From Thermoplasmata archaeon (lineage in GTDB: Archaea > Thermoplasmatota > Thermoplasmata > Thermoplasmatales > Thermoplasmataceae), in assembly GCA_021845325.1 (NCBI GenBank), contig JAKBRR010000005.1, forward strand, positions 1-23,545: DNA of 23,545 bases, in the 5' to 3' direction. Within the stretch, counting starts at the first letter, position 1. Each line of letters opens with the position of its first letter. The notes beneath the pieces are model-generated. The model had not been told where the DNA came from, did not search any database, and saw only the letters and a program-made list of their open reading frames with translations. Position numbers and translations under genes: made by a program. Of this stretch, positions 1-8,610 are shown piece by piece.

Positions 1-336
1 ATCATTGAGAATGAGACAGAGGAAGTAGCTGGAATAATTGGTATTGGACCCATAGATACAGACAGGAATGGTCATGTTGGATATTTTCTATCGAAGGAAA
101 AATGGGGAAGGGGTTATATGACTGAGTCACTGGGGTTAATTGTTGAATTTGCATTCAAAACCATGAACCTTCGCAAGCTTTACTCAAACGTTTACAAACC
201 TAATGTTGCCTCTCAGAAAGTCATGGAAAAAAATGGCTTTATTAAATGTGGAACAATGAAAGAACATCATTTCGTTCCAGGAGATGGCTATGTTGATGAA
301 TTTTACTATGAACTGATGAACAAAAATTACAGATGA
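1..336 (+). CDS. GNAT-family N-acetyltransferase, 3' part only
   Basis: The reading frame is open from base 1 to the stop at 334-336, so the gene begins outside the window and only about 111 C-terminal residues are seen. The fragment has the GNAT acetyl-CoA binding signature: a strand with GHVGYFLS, then KWGRGYMTESL (the R/Q-x-x-G-x-G/A pyrophosphate loop and following helix), then NVASQKVMEKNGF, the helix-turn typical of RimJ/RimL-like enzymes. Such enzymes move an acetyl group from acetyl-CoA to a protein N-terminus or a small amine; the substrate cannot be read from this fragment. It converges on the minus-strand gene ending at 354, with only 17 bp between them. The ATG at 118 is internal, not the start, because the acetyltransferase similarity runs through it from upstream. 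Confidence 0.85.
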   Translation: MIENETEEVAGIIGIGPIDTDRNGHVGYFLSKEKWGRGYMTESLGLIVEFAFKTMNLRKLYSNVYKPNVASQKVMEKNGFIKCGTMKEHHFVPGDGYVDEFYYELMNKNYR

Positions 337-353
337 TTTAACTCACTTAATCC

Positions 354-1106
354 CTACTGGGGGCTTCCTTTAATATTCTTCACAAAATCCCAGTATGTTC
401 TTGCTGCTTCCCTTGCCATTTCCTCTGTTAGGAATAGAAATGATCTATGCATCATATCCTTTCTTATCTTCCTCAGGTTCTTCAGGTGAGTTCTTGCGAT
501 CCTCGCATTACCAATGGTTACGCTGCCATTCTTGTTCTTTATTACTTTAGCATAGCTTTCTTCTTCCATATGCCCCAGTTCTGCAACCCTGCTGGTTACC
601 ATGGGAATATTGAGGTTAACCCCCTTTAGATCCATGTAACCCTTTTGTGGAAAGAACACGGCATAATCCTTTGAACGGAAAATTGCTTCAAATGTTATCA
701 CCGCATTCTCAATATTATCAATTGCGAGATCCATTTTTATGCGGTTTTTTATAATTTTTACAACCCTTGTACTGGTAATTACATATCTTGCAGTGAATTC
801 TTTTCTGTACTTGGCCAGTTCAAGTCCAAGTATGATAGAAGCTAGGATGATTGTTATTCCAAATGTTGTGAGAATTTCGCCAATGTTCAGAAGTGGATCT
901 GAACCGGAACCCAACAACTCAATCAATGCCAGGAGAACAGGAGATAAAAATGATATAAAGGTTGAGACAATTCTTGATATTGCAACCTTTCTGTAGGTCT
1001 TGCTTGATGGAGAGTATTCTCCAAGTATTCTTTCCCCGGGCAGTATATCTCCAAGATCAACTGTCTTCGTGCCTGATTTTAAATGATATTTACTACCATA
1101 TTTCAT
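354..1106 (-). CDS. Membrane protein with PH-like (bPH/DUF304-type) domain and N-terminal zinc ribbon
   Basis: From the first ATG the protein has 250 aa: two hydrophobic segments (about residues 48-67 and 76-98), then a soluble part that begins ARYVITSTRVVKI and resembles the PH-like domains of YdbS/YdbT-type membrane proteins. Its cellular role is not known. The same frame stays open upstream of the ATG to about 1199 and encodes a clear zinc ribbon, CSQC - 10 residues - CPSC, so the real product is probably about 30 residues longer. No ATG, GTG or TTG lies in frame there. An ATT (1199) or ATA (1196) sits just after a Shine-Dalgarno-like GGGAGTGA (1208-1201). A TATA-like TTAATATA lies near 1228-1235. 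The C-terminal 70 residues are basic and helical. Function is inferred from fold resemblance only. Confidence 0.7.
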   Translation of the reverse strand: MKYGSKYHLKSGTKTVDLGDILPGERILGEYSPSSKTYRKVAISRIVSTFISFLSPVLLALIELLGSGSDPLLNIGEILTTFGITIILASIILGLELAKYRKEFTARYVITSTRVVKIIKNRIKMDLAIDNIENAVITFEAIFRSKDYAVFFPQKGYMDLKGVNLNIPMVTSRVAELGHMEEESYAKVIKNKNGSVTIGNARIARTHLKNLRKIRKDMMHRSFLFLTEEMAREAARTYWDFVKNIKGSPQ

Positions 1107-1263
1107 GCCAGAGTCATAGATGGTTCCGCAGGAAGGACAGTAATCAGAACCATCTGGAATTGATGAACCACACTGGCTGCACTTTCTCTTCCTTATAATA
1201 TCACTCCCAAAAAATTATTCCATGTTATATTAAGTTTTATTGATAGAGATGGGATGAGAAAAT

Positions 1264-2421
1264 TCACTTTGTCCTTGCAATTATCCTGATCACGTCTGAA
1301 TCCTTCAACTCATAATTCCGTCCGAGGACCATCTTTGTTCTTCCATTGATTGCCCTTATGAATCCTTCTCCTATATCTGTATGAACCTCATATGCAAGGT
1401 CCTCTGCTGTCTGCCCCTGGCTCATTATTATGGCATCTGGAAGAACGTTACCATCCTTGTCACACCATTTTGTTTCATCATAAACTGGATATACAACTAT
1501 CTTTCTCAGGTTCTTCCTGATTATATCTGTCAACACATCAAAAATTCTTGATAGTGATCCTGACTTATAATCTGTATCCATCTTCTGGATTGCTTCCTTC
1601 TGTTTCTGGTTTGCCTTTTCCTTTGGCCGGATGTCTTTTATGCCTTCTATCAGGCCTGCGTTAAATGCCCTTTCAATGGAAAGTTCATAATCTGAGGATA
1701 TTATTACAAATCCTCTGTCCACGTATTGATTCCTGTTTTCAATAAGATCTCCTTTGTTCAACACCCTTATTATGGGCCTGATCTCACTCATGACTATGGA
1801 GGAAAATTCCCTTTTTTCATCTTCACCCCATTTAGTAATATCTTCTGTGAAATGATGTCTCTGCAGTATTTCCCTGATATCTCTCTGCTTCAGGTTAAAG
1901 AATGCTGCCTTCTGAAGAAGTGCTTCCTCCAGTGTGATGTGTGACTGTGATAGTTTTCTTGAGAATTTTTCCCAGTCACTTGAAAATCTTGATGTGAACC
2001 ATCTTATTATTTCATTTTCGGTTGATTCGGCATCATGGATCAGCTCCGCTGGACTTAAAATCCGCTTTTCTTCGCTTACAGGATCAAGTAGATTGATTAT
2101 GGCCGTTGTATCCCTCAGGGCATCCATGAACATGTTGCCCATGCCCTTGCCTTCGCTTGATCCCTCTATCAACCCCGGTACGTCTACCATTTCTACGGGT
2201 ATGAATCTTGTACCGTTTTCACATCTTCCCCTTCTGGGATTGCAAGGCTTACCCAGTTCGAGATGCGGGCATACAGTGTCCATGAAGCCTATCCCATCGT
2301 TTGGCTGGGTTGTTGTGAATGCATAATTCCCAATGGCGACCATTGTTCCGGTGATGGCAGAAAAAAGTGTGGATTTACCTGCATTTGGCTTTCCCGCTAT
2401 GCCGATTTTAATTGATGACAT
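1264..2421 (-). CDS. YchF/Obg-related GTP-binding protein with TGS domain
   Basis: A P-loop GTPase of the OBG/HflX-like superfamily, 385 aa. Visible motifs: G1 GKPNAGKS (residues 10-17), G2 region around FTTTQPNDG (35-43), G3 DVPGL (80-84), G4 NKGD (222-225). The Cys-containing stretch CPHLELGKPCNPRRGRC (51-67) between G2 and G3 is typical of the archaeal YchF-like subgroup. The C-terminal 85 residues form a TGS domain (IVVYPVYDETKW through SDVIRIIART). Members bind GTP or ATP and associate with ribosomes; the exact task in archaea is unclear. It is the last gene of a three-gene operon, starting 7 bp after the UPF0179 stop with a weak AGGA ahead of its ATG. Length fits the family and nothing looks broken. 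Confidence 0.92.
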   Translation of the reverse strand: MSSIKIGIAGKPNAGKSTLFSAITGTMVAIGNYAFTTTQPNDGIGFMDTVCPHLELGKPCNPRRGRCENGTRFIPVEMVDVPGLIEGSSEGKGMGNMFMDALRDTTAIINLLDPVSEEKRILSPAELIHDAESTENEIIRWFTSRFSSDWEKFSRKLSQSHITLEEALLQKAAFFNLKQRDIREILQRHHFTEDITKWGEDEKREFSSIVMSEIRPIIRVLNKGDLIENRNQYVDRGFVIISSDYELSIERAFNAGLIEGIKDIRPKEKANQKQKEAIQKMDTDYKSGSLSRIFDVLTDIIRKNLRKIVVYPVYDETKWCDKDGNVLPDAIIMSQGQTAEDLAYEVHTDIGEGFIRAINGRTKMVLGRNYELKDSDVIRIIARTK

Positions 2422-2428
2422 GATTTTC

Positions 2429-2881
2429 CTAGTTCTTTCCGTTAACCAGCTTTGCCTCGATCATCTTCATATTGTAACCCTTCGGGCAGTCTACCTTATG
2501 CATTATCTTCCTGATGTTGAATTTCACCTCATCACCATAATATGTCAGGTTACACTTTTCTATGAACTCGCAGGTTATGTGATCGCATTTCCTGCTCTTC
2601 AGTGACAGTGTAGAGCCTTCCTGGATCTTGTTTCCGTATTCAACGACGAGATCCTCATCCATCTCTTCAACCTCAACAGTTGCTACCTTGTCATGGTTAT
2701 AGACCATGCATGGATGCTGTTGTTTCCTCACTTCCTTTATCCTGTATCTTTTACCATGTTCCAGATTAAAACATACATTCTTTATCTTGCATTCAGAACA
2801 GGTCTGTAAGGGTTGCACGAACCTGAATACATGACCCACTTCTGCCTGATCCAATCCTATTAAGGATATCTTTGCTGCCAT
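2429..2881 (-). CDS. UPF0179 family protein
   Basis: A 150-aa protein that matches the archaeal UPF0179 family as I know it: an N-terminal strand (KISLIGLDQAEVGHVFRF), a cysteine cluster CSECKIKNVC (C28, C31, C37), and a second cluster in the C-terminal half (CDHITCEFIEKC) followed by CPKG. The eight or so cysteines suggest a metal site, perhaps iron-sulfur or zinc; this is inference. The family has no established function. It lies in the middle of the egsA operon, 19 bp after egsA, and has a strong Shine-Dalgarno (AAGGAGGG) ahead of the ATG, consistent with translation from an internal site of a polycistronic message. Confidence 0.88.
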   Translation of the reverse strand: MAAKISLIGLDQAEVGHVFRFVQPLQTCSECKIKNVCFNLEHGKRYRIKEVRKQQHPCMVYNHDKVATVEVEEMDEDLVVEYGNKIQEGSTLSLKSRKCDHITCEFIEKCNLTYYGDEVKFNIRKIMHKVDCPKGYNMKMIEAKLVNGKN

Positions 2882-2900
2882 TTATTTTCCCTCCTTATAA

Positions 2901-3959
2901 TTAAATTATATTGGTTATTTTGAGGGCGTTCTCAGCAGCGCTGTAACTCAGATCCATGTCTCCAAGGATCGTAAATCTCTCAGGTCTTATCCTGTGAGCT
3001 GTTCTTACGGCCTGCACCATTATGGTATCACTTATGCCGTAATCACTTGCCCTGGTCTTGATACCGATGTTCCTGTATATTTCGGCGAGGGCCTTCCAGT
3101 CCCCTCCATGCAGAAACATTGTTATAATAGAACCAAGAGCGACCTGTTCTCCATGTATGGCTTTTCCTGGCGCCATCATGTCCAGTGCGTGAGCGATCAG
3201 ATGCTCGCCTCCGCTGGCTGGCCTTGATGAGGCTGCTATTGCCATTGAAGTACCTGAAGCAAGGATCTGCTTGGTAACCAGCCATACAGATTCCTCCACG
3301 CCAGGCATTATTAAATGAGATTTCTCTATGAGCTCCCTTGCAGCGTACTCTGCTATGGCAGCTGCACTGCTGCTGTAATCTTCCCCCTTTATCCTGTTCG
3401 CTAATTTCCAGTCCATTATTGCTGTTTCGTTTGAAATTACATCTGCTGCACCTGCGGAAAGGTACCTGAATGGAACCTTTATCATGACCGCGGTATCAGC
3501 TATAATTGATACGGGCATGACCCCTTCCTCTGACACCGACCACCCATTCCTCTTTATTGATGCTCGTGGTGATGCTATTCCATCATGACTTGGGGTTGTC
3601 GGTACACTTATGAGAGGTACTCCCAGGTAATACGCAGTTTTCTTTGCAAGATCAATCTTGCTTCCACCTCCCACGCCGATGATCATTCCTGCACCATATT
3701 CCTTTGCAAGTTCAGTTACCTTAGTTAAATTTATTTCGTCTGCGCTTCCAGCTATGATTATCTGATTATCTATGGAACTGTCTGATAGCATATCCGAAAT
3801 TTCCTTGCCTGCAACCTTTATTGTATTTTCACCGGTGACAATACAGACCTTTCCATTTCTAAGATTTTTTTCAGTTACTTCGCTGATTCTCTGTAAAACG
3901 CCGTGACCCACGTAGATATCACGTGGGAATTGCATAAATTTAAATTTATCAAACTCCAT
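2901..3959 (-). CDS. egsA: sn-Glycerol-1-phosphate dehydrogenase [NAD(P)+]
   Basis: The enzyme reduces dihydroxyacetone phosphate to sn-glycerol-1-phosphate, the first committed step to the archaeal lipid backbone; cytoplasmic and zinc dependent. The 352-aa length is normal for the family. The dinucleotide-binding loop GVGGGSKIDLAKK spans residues 95-107 and is followed by ISVPTTPSHDGIASP (117-131), the family hallmark with substrate-contacting D126. The expected zinc ligands are present: D173 (AADVIS), H253 (GGEHLIAH) and H269 (AIHGEQ). It heads the operon egsA - UPF0179 - TGS GTPase. A TATA-like AAATTTATAT lies at about 3991-3999, which would give a leader of roughly ten bases. This gene alone is strong evidence that the DNA is archaeal. 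Confidence 0.97.
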   Translation of the reverse strand: MEFDKFKFMQFPRDIYVGHGVLQRISEVTEKNLRNGKVCIVTGENTIKVAGKEISDMLSDSSIDNQIIIAGSADEINLTKVTELAKEYGAGMIIGVGGGSKIDLAKKTAYYLGVPLISVPTTPSHDGIASPRASIKRNGWSVSEEGVMPVSIIADTAVMIKVPFRYLSAGAADVISNETAIMDWKLANRIKGEDYSSSAAAIAEYAARELIEKSHLIMPGVEESVWLVTKQILASGTSMAIAASSRPASGGEHLIAHALDMMAPGKAIHGEQVALGSIITMFLHGGDWKALAEIYRNIGIKTRASDYGISDTIMVQAVRTAHRIRPERFTILGDMDLSYSAAENALKITNII

Positions 3960-3990
3960 ATTCCCAGACCGCTATTCATGTATTCTTTCA

Positions 3991-3999
3991 ATATAAATT
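3991..3999 (-). promoter_or_regulatory. TATA box of the egsA operon
   Basis: On the minus strand this reads AATTTATAT, centred about 36 nt ahead of the egsA ATG. That spacing predicts transcription starting near 3968-3970 and a very short leader. No other promoter-like element separates egsA from the two downstream genes. Confidence 0.45.
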
Positions 4000-4059
4000 T
4001 TCATAAAAAAATGAGAATTGGCACATCTTTTTAAATAAGATAACTGTAAAGCTTAAAGA

Positions 4060-4905
4060 TCAAAACTGAAATGTGTCAATTGGCATTGATCCATTTGAGA
4101 AAAAGCCATACTCGTTTCTTGAAACGGCAATGACACCTGCAAGCTTTCCTTCCATGTTATCTATTTCTTCCATTAGTATCCTGTTAAGAGGTTCCTCTCC
4201 TATTCGTGAGTAAATTCTGTAACAAAGGAGCTTTTTTGCAATCTCTTCACCTAAACCGGTTGCAACTACTGCACCATTTAGTCCGCAGTAGATGCCTGCA
4301 CCGATTAAAGGCACATCACCTACTCTTCCTGGCATCATTGGTGAAGCGCCTCCAGTTGAAACTGCTGCGGCGAACTTTCCATTTATATATGCCACTGCAC
4401 CTACGGTATCATGTGGCTCTTCCACAAGACCATCTTCAATCAGTTTCTTTATTGTTGAGTATCTTTCTTCAGAATTTGTTTTATCTTTTATAGCATCTAC
4501 CATCTTTTTATAGGCTATTCTAGCCTTTTCTGTTACTGGATTATAGTCATTATATCCAGATCTTCTTGCAAACTCTATGGCTCCTGAGCCTGCAAGTGCT
4601 ATGTGCGGAGTTTTTTCCATTACATCCAAAGCAACAAGTACGGGATTTTTCACTCGCTCTATATTAATAACTGAACCGAAAGAACCAGGAATGGCTACGG
4701 CTGCATCCATCTGAATGGAGCCATCTATCCTTATAACTGATCCAGTTCCAGCGTTAAATCTTGGATCATCTTCCATATACCTTACTGCATTAATAACAGT
4801 TTTTAGTGGATCATCATCCTTGCTTTTTGAAGCAACACCATTCATATCTTCCAGAGATCTTCCCTTTGATCCAACTCCACCATGAACAATAATGATACCA
4901 CTCAT
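4060..4905 (-). CDS. Isoaspartyl peptidase / L-asparaginase (Ntn hydrolase, plant type)
   Basis: The protein belongs to the Ntn-hydrolase asparaginase family, which cleaves itself to expose an N-terminal threonine and hydrolyses isoaspartyl dipeptides or asparagine. Visible marks: the N-terminal strand GIIIVHGGVGS, the glycine-rich DPRFNAGTGSVI (residues 47-58), IQMDAAV (64-70), and the autocleavage site HDTVGAVA, in which T167 is the expected nucleophile. Downstream STGG (183-186) and the GRVGDVPLIGAG substrate loop (193-204) are intact. Length from the chosen ATG is 281 aa, normal for the family. I chose the ATG at 4905 over the TTG at 4920 because family members begin at this point and a TATA-like TTTATATT lies about 23 nt upstream, fitting a leaderless message. 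It stands alone, between egsA and tRNA-Val. Confidence 0.93.
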   Translation of the reverse strand: MSGIIIVHGGVGSKGRSLEDMNGVASKSKDDDPLKTVINAVRYMEDDPRFNAGTGSVIRIDGSIQMDAAVAIPGSFGSVINIERVKNPVLVALDVMEKTPHIALAGSGAIEFARRSGYNDYNPVTEKARIAYKKMVDAIKDKTNSEERYSTIKKLIEDGLVEEPHDTVGAVAYINGKFAAAVSTGGASPMMPGRVGDVPLIGAGIYCGLNGAVVATGLGEEIAKKLLCYRIYSRIGEEPLNRILMEEIDNMEGKLAGVIAVSRNEYGFFSNGSMPIDTFQF

Positions 4906-5112
4906 TAATGTGCATATCAATTCAATATAAAATTGTAGATGAAAGATATATACAACCTGTCAGAGAGTTCCTCTATTCCATTTACCTTATATTTAATCCA
5001 TCTAAGATGAACCTTGTCGAAATAGATACGTGCCGATCTCATCAAAACCATTTTCATAAAATTAATGACATTGATAAAAAAACTAATTATCTATAATCAC
5101 ATTCACACACGA

Positions 5113-5186
<74 letters not shown>

Positions 5187-5522
5187 CCATATACAGTTTA
5201 GTTTTTTGGAAAAATCCTTATTTTACTATGACTGTAAGCAATTGATTGGTATAAGTATCCTAAGGATTTTTACCCTCTCTTTATATACTAACGGATCGAT
5301 TTTTGGGATATAATAATGGTTGAATAAAAACAGTGTAATGATGAGTAAAAATATTTTCATTCAAGAACATGAGAAACTTATTCAAGAGGATTTCCCAAAA
5401 TCATTCGATGTAGTACAATGGTTTTGCTGAACATTGTAGAGTCAGCTAACCATGCCTAAAATATATGGAAAATGGTGAATTTCAACATGTTTTTTCCTTT
5501 ATTTTATTTAAACTTCGATGGC
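5187..5522. other. Left end of the element, no convincing gene
   Basis: A+T-rich. A T run (5202-5207) follows tRNA-Val and may end its transcript. The only coding hint is a 30-codon plus-strand frame from the ATG at 5338 to the TGA at 5428-5430 (it contains SKNIFIQEHEKLIQ and ends VVQWFC). It is too short to assign, but its amino acids look protein-like, so it could be the cut-off start of a lost gene. Confidence 0.4.
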
Positions 5523-6213
5523 TTACGCTATCCTGTCAAGATATCTTGATCTTATGAGATTATAACATATGGCTGTGGAATATTTCTTGATCCTCGCTCT
5601 CTGTACCTTTGTTACGAAGGTATGTGAGAATCCGAACATGCGCTTCATGAATGCATATGGATGTTCCCCTATTGATCGTATTCTAGATATACGGAGATTC
5701 CTTCGGATACTCCTCATTGGAAGCTTGTGTCTCCCGAAAGAACAATCCATTGTTCCATTGATTCCCCTGCACTCAGATCTGAAGTATCCCTTGTCCCTGC
5801 AACAAAAAAATACCTGGAATGCTGAGATCTATCATGGAGTCATGGACATTTGCTGGTGTAACGAATAATTTTTCAATGATCCTGATTTCATTTGTGAGTG
5901 TGTGCTGCTTGTACCCGTAATGCTTCCCATGATTCTTGGCGGCTGATCTGCCATCTCTGGATCTGCGGGTTGCATCATTTCCTCTTGGCTTTCCATATTC
6001 TCCCCTGTCTGCCTCAATGAAGGATGCGCCCTGCATTGTCCCCTTCTTGATTCTGATGCGCTTTGCCATGATCTGATCCTTTATCTCATTGAAAACAGGG
6101 CGATCCTTGCCTGTCTTCGACAATCTCTCGTTTCTGTGGTAGTTTTTGGAAATCCTCAGCATGACATTTATCAGCTGGTATTTTTCTACTTTTTTTGTTC
6201 TATTAAAATTCAT
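5523..6213 (-). pseudogene. IS5-family transposase remnant, truncated and frameshifted
   Basis: The minus strand encodes the DDE catalytic half of an IS5-family (IS1031-like) transposase in two frames. The first (6213 to 5773) has ERLSKTGKDRPVFNEI, GASFIEADRG, RRSRDG, HYGYKQH and VTPANVHDS. After a run of seven A/T pairs at 5804-5810 the reading must change frame to continue with RDKGYFRSE (second Asp), RISRIRSIGEHPYAFMKRMF (Glu) and the end near 5523. Three faults are visible: roughly 100 N-terminal residues are missing, with unrelated sequence joined just before ERLSKTG; the frame shifts in the homopolymer; and the first catalytic Asp, normally in a D-A-S-F-I context, is Gly. I saw no clear terminal inverted repeats. 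It lies inside the integrated element, next to its left end. Confidence 0.82.
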
Positions 6214-6393
6214 TATGAGTATGAAATTAGGCTTTTATTTTTATAAAATGGCATGATAATCTTCTTTCAATTCACCTCTGCCAACCAGAAACCCAGAGTG
6301 CCCTTTTCCCTCATCTTTCCAGCTACTTTCATTGCTATCTACAATGTTTAGAAACGAACTTTGGAAATTCTTGCTCTTATTCTTTCTTTGCGC

Positions 6394-7017
6394 TTATTCT
6401 GACTTTGCTTTAGCCTTTTTTGGCATTTCCTGGAATTTCATGTAATTGAACTCATCTATTGCCTTGGCAAGTGTGATATTATCAAATTTTTGCGGTATCC
6501 AAATAACGTTTTTTGCTTTTTCCTTAACAGTCTCCAAAAAGCGAAAATATTTTTCACCAGTTGCCTCATCTTTAATACAGTATACTTCTTCCCTAATTCC
6601 CTTATCCCACATCACAAACAACTCTGGATTTTCAAGAGCCATTAACTTAGTAGCTCCGGTGTGTTTTATATCATCGACACTGGAAAGGGTATCATAAATA
6701 TCCTTTATGTCCTTTTTATGGTCTTCTAAAACTATTTTCTGTAAACTTTCTCCTTGTAGTTCATCGAAGTGAGTTTTGCATTTCTCAAAAGTTTTTACAA
6801 ATCTGTCCAGATTGAATTCTCCTGAACGCTTAGCTAGCCAGGCGCTATTCCATCCGTAAAGCAATAAGAGCCTCCCCTCTGTCTTGTAATCTTTGCAAAG
6901 AAGTTTTCGTGCCATTTCAAAGAATTTGTACCTGCCCTCTTTTTCCATATACGACATATGGTATCTAATCAATTCACTCTCTTTAAAAAACCCAATTTTT
7001 TCAAAACAATCGGTCAT
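6394..7017 (-). CDS. Uncharacterised 207-aa protein
   Basis: I do not recognise a named family. The protein is mostly helical and charged, with no membrane segment or signal peptide. The most distinctive stretch is HTGATKLMALENPELFVMWD (residues 119-138), which resembles the segment K-L-L-h-h-L-x-P-x-L-F-P-M-W-D seen in several prokaryotic hypothetical proteins; a helix-hairpin-helix-like role is possible but unproven. The tail (MPKKAKAKSE) is lysine-rich, perhaps for nucleic-acid contact. It sits alone between the transposase remnant and an AbrB-like regulator. No strong Shine-Dalgarno precedes the ATG; the minus-strand sequence just upstream is A+T-rich, so a leaderless message is possible. 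Codon use and intact length suggest a live gene. Confidence 0.65.
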   Translation of the reverse strand: MTDCFEKIGFFKESELIRYHMSYMEKEGRYKFFEMARKLLCKDYKTEGRLLLLYGWNSAWLAKRSGEFNLDRFVKTFEKCKTHFDELQGESLQKIVLEDHKKDIKDIYDTLSSVDDIKHTGATKLMALENPELFVMWDKGIREEVYCIKDEATGEKYFRFLETVKEKAKNVIWIPQKFDNITLAKAIDEFNYMKFQEMPKKAKAKSE

Positions 7018-7404
7018 TTTATATCACCAAGTATTTTCTTCATAGGTCATATGGGGAGCTTCCTTAAAATAACTTTTATGGATCTATTAGTAAATAATAC
7101 TACAGATACCATCAATAGGCCTCATTATCCATTATACGAAGAATTCGATAGTTTTGTTTCCGATCATATGATAGGAATAGACGCAATACTTCTTTTATAC
7201 CATTCGTTTTGTCTCTGTGTACTTATATAACAACGACATAGTAAGTCTTAGTATAGCCGATAATCTACCATCATTATTCCTCCTGCAAGTTGTAATGTTT
7301 TGACTGATTTGGAAGAGCGAAAATTTCAGAAGGAAATAGTAAACGCAGTCAAGGCTTATTCATCCAAGTTCCAATAGAGCCGCTAATGAGTTAGTAGCTC
7401 TAAC
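7018..7404. other. Non-coding stretch
   Basis: Nothing convincing was found. A plus-strand frame runs through 7048-7230, but it has no ribosome site, an odd composition, and overlaps the start of the minus-strand gene, so I do not call it. Near 7309-7380 a short plus-strand frame (LEERKFQKEIVNAVKAY) looks protein-like and may be a remnant. Confidence 0.35.
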
Positions 7405-7566
7405 TCACTCAATCTTCCTTACCACAATCTCCCCTTTAACCTCATAAAATCCGATATGTTCTGATTCTGAAACATTCAATTTCTCTGCTATCTCTTTTGG
7501 TAGGGTAATCCTCAACGATGAACCCCTGGAAGATGTTCTCGTTACTGCGATTAGTTTTTCTGACAT
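7405..7566 (-). CDS. AbrB/SpoVT-type DNA-binding protein, 53 aa
   Basis: A short gene with the swapped-hairpin AbrB fold: RTSSRGSSLRITLPKEIAEK (residues 10-29) is the standard strand-loop-strand followed by L-P-K-E-I-A, and the second half (NVSESEHIGFYEVKGEIVVR) supplies the other strands. Proteins of this size act as dimers and usually repress their own or nearby genes, often as antitoxins. No toxin gene adjoins it, so a plain regulator is the simpler reading. A TATA-like GCATATATC lies on the minus strand near 7600-7608. The divergent neighbour on the right is the putative restriction endonuclease, about 370 bp away, so control of that gene is possible. Confidence 0.78.
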   Translation of the reverse strand: MSEKLIAVTRTSSRGSSLRITLPKEIAEKLNVSESEHIGFYEVKGEIVVRKIE

Positions 7567-7932
7567 TGGGAGGGTAATAAGTGGAATAAGTTAAATGTTA
7601 ACGATATATGCCCATTTAATTCAAATAGGTTTGAAACTATTTAGATTCATGTTCGATTCATATTTTCAATTCTCAAAAGTCATCTTCACAAAAAGCCATT
7701 TCCAATTTTCCCTTATCTTAACGTATTTAGATTTCTGTTAGAATATCTCCTGAAGCCCTTTGTAAGGATAGATCTCAATATCTGTTTGCAATATATATCC
7801 TCAAAATTACTCCTTCTTTAAACTGTTAAAATGATAATTGACAATTTCAGATAAAGTTAGAAGGGTTAATTGTTTCATTCGTGATTAAACCGAAACTAAT
7901 AAATAAATATAAATATAGAGGTAATTGATAAA
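7567..7932. promoter_or_regulatory. Divergent intergenic region, with promoter of the putative endonuclease
   Basis: A 366-bp A+T-rich gap between the AbrB-like gene and the plus-strand gene at 7933. The last 35 bp carry AAATATAAATATAG (about 7903-7916), a good archaeal TATA context, followed by GAGGTAA (7918-7924) at Shine-Dalgarno distance from the ATG. The rest shows no gene that I can support. Confidence 0.5.
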
Positions 7933-8610
7933 ATGGAAGAAGATAATTATTTTAAAAATGCTGCAAAAGAGATTGCTTGTGAATTAAGTAGTATAAACAA
8001 AGAATGGAATGGTAAACATGCAATATTAGATATGAAAAATAGTGGTTATAATCAATGGAGACAAATGGAGTGGATTGGTTGGTATTTTCAGTTTTTATGT
8101 GAAAAAAAGTTAGATAAAATAATGAAAATACCAGGAAAGGAATATGGAAATGTTAAGTTTGATGGTTTCAAGATCATACCGTGGGATTTTAAATGCCATA
8201 TAGAAAACGATTATAAGGGAAAGGAAAAAACTGAATTGATAATTAATGATAGAGCAGCTATCGATAAGGCTATTGAAGATTATGGATCCGTTGGATTAGT
8301 AATAGGCACTGGAAATGCTAAATATAATGATGAAGATAGAACATTTCAAAATTGGGTGGAGGAATTAAAAGGTGGAAAAAGTAATTATGAAAAAGAAAGA
8401 ATTGAAAGAGGTGCAAGTTCAAGGTTAAGGAAAGTATCATTTAATTTAAAAGAGATTGTTTTTGTCAAAATAAGCAAAGATAACTTAAAATATTTAGGAA
8501 CATATAATCAAGGAAGAAACTCTAATGGAAATCCAAGAGAACCTAAATATGAATTAGATTTAAAAAATTTAGATAAATTTGAACATTATTCATATTCGAA
8601 ATTTTGCTGA
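7933..8610 (+). CDS. Putative Type II restriction endonuclease (PD-(D/E)XK-like)
   Basis: The call rests mainly on context: the 225-aa gene converges on, and overlaps by 25 bp, a DNA methyltransferase gene, the usual layout of a Type II restriction-modification pair. In the protein, GNVKFDGFKIIPWDFKCHI (residues 75-93) offers an Asp followed about ten residues later by D-F-K, a plausible PD-(D/E)XK active site with Asp in place of Glu. Upstream, QWRQMEWIGWYFQFLCEK (residues 41-58) is a strongly amphipathic helix of the kind found ahead of such a site. The gene is very A+T-rich even for the element, and so is the methyltransferase, suggesting they arrived together. I cannot name a recognition sequence. 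Alternative: another nuclease or a protein unrelated to the methyltransferase. Confidence 0.6.
   Translation: MEEDNYFKNAAKEIACELSSINKEWNGKHAILDMKNSGYNQWRQMEWIGWYFQFLCEKKLDKIMKIPGKEYGNVKFDGFKIIPWDFKCHIENDYKGKEKTELIINDRAAIDKAIEDYGSVGLVIGTGNAKYNDEDRTFQNWVEELKGGKSNYEKERIERGASSRLRKVSFNLKEIVFVKISKDNLKYLGTYNQGRNSNGNPREPKYELDLKNLDKFEHYSYSKFC

Noticed and set aside
5338..5430. Thirty-codon ORF near the left end as a transposase start
   Set aside because: The sequence does not resemble the N-terminus of IS5-family transposases and is on the opposite strand to the remnant; left as an unassigned fragment.
6958..7230. Plus-strand open frame of 90 codons
   Set aside because: It overlaps the start of the better-supported minus-strand gene, lacks a ribosome site, and reads as A+T-rich noise.
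7405..7566. Toxin-antitoxin pair with the AbrB-like protein as antitoxin
   Set aside because: No adjacent toxin-like gene (PIN, MazF or RelE type) on the same strand.
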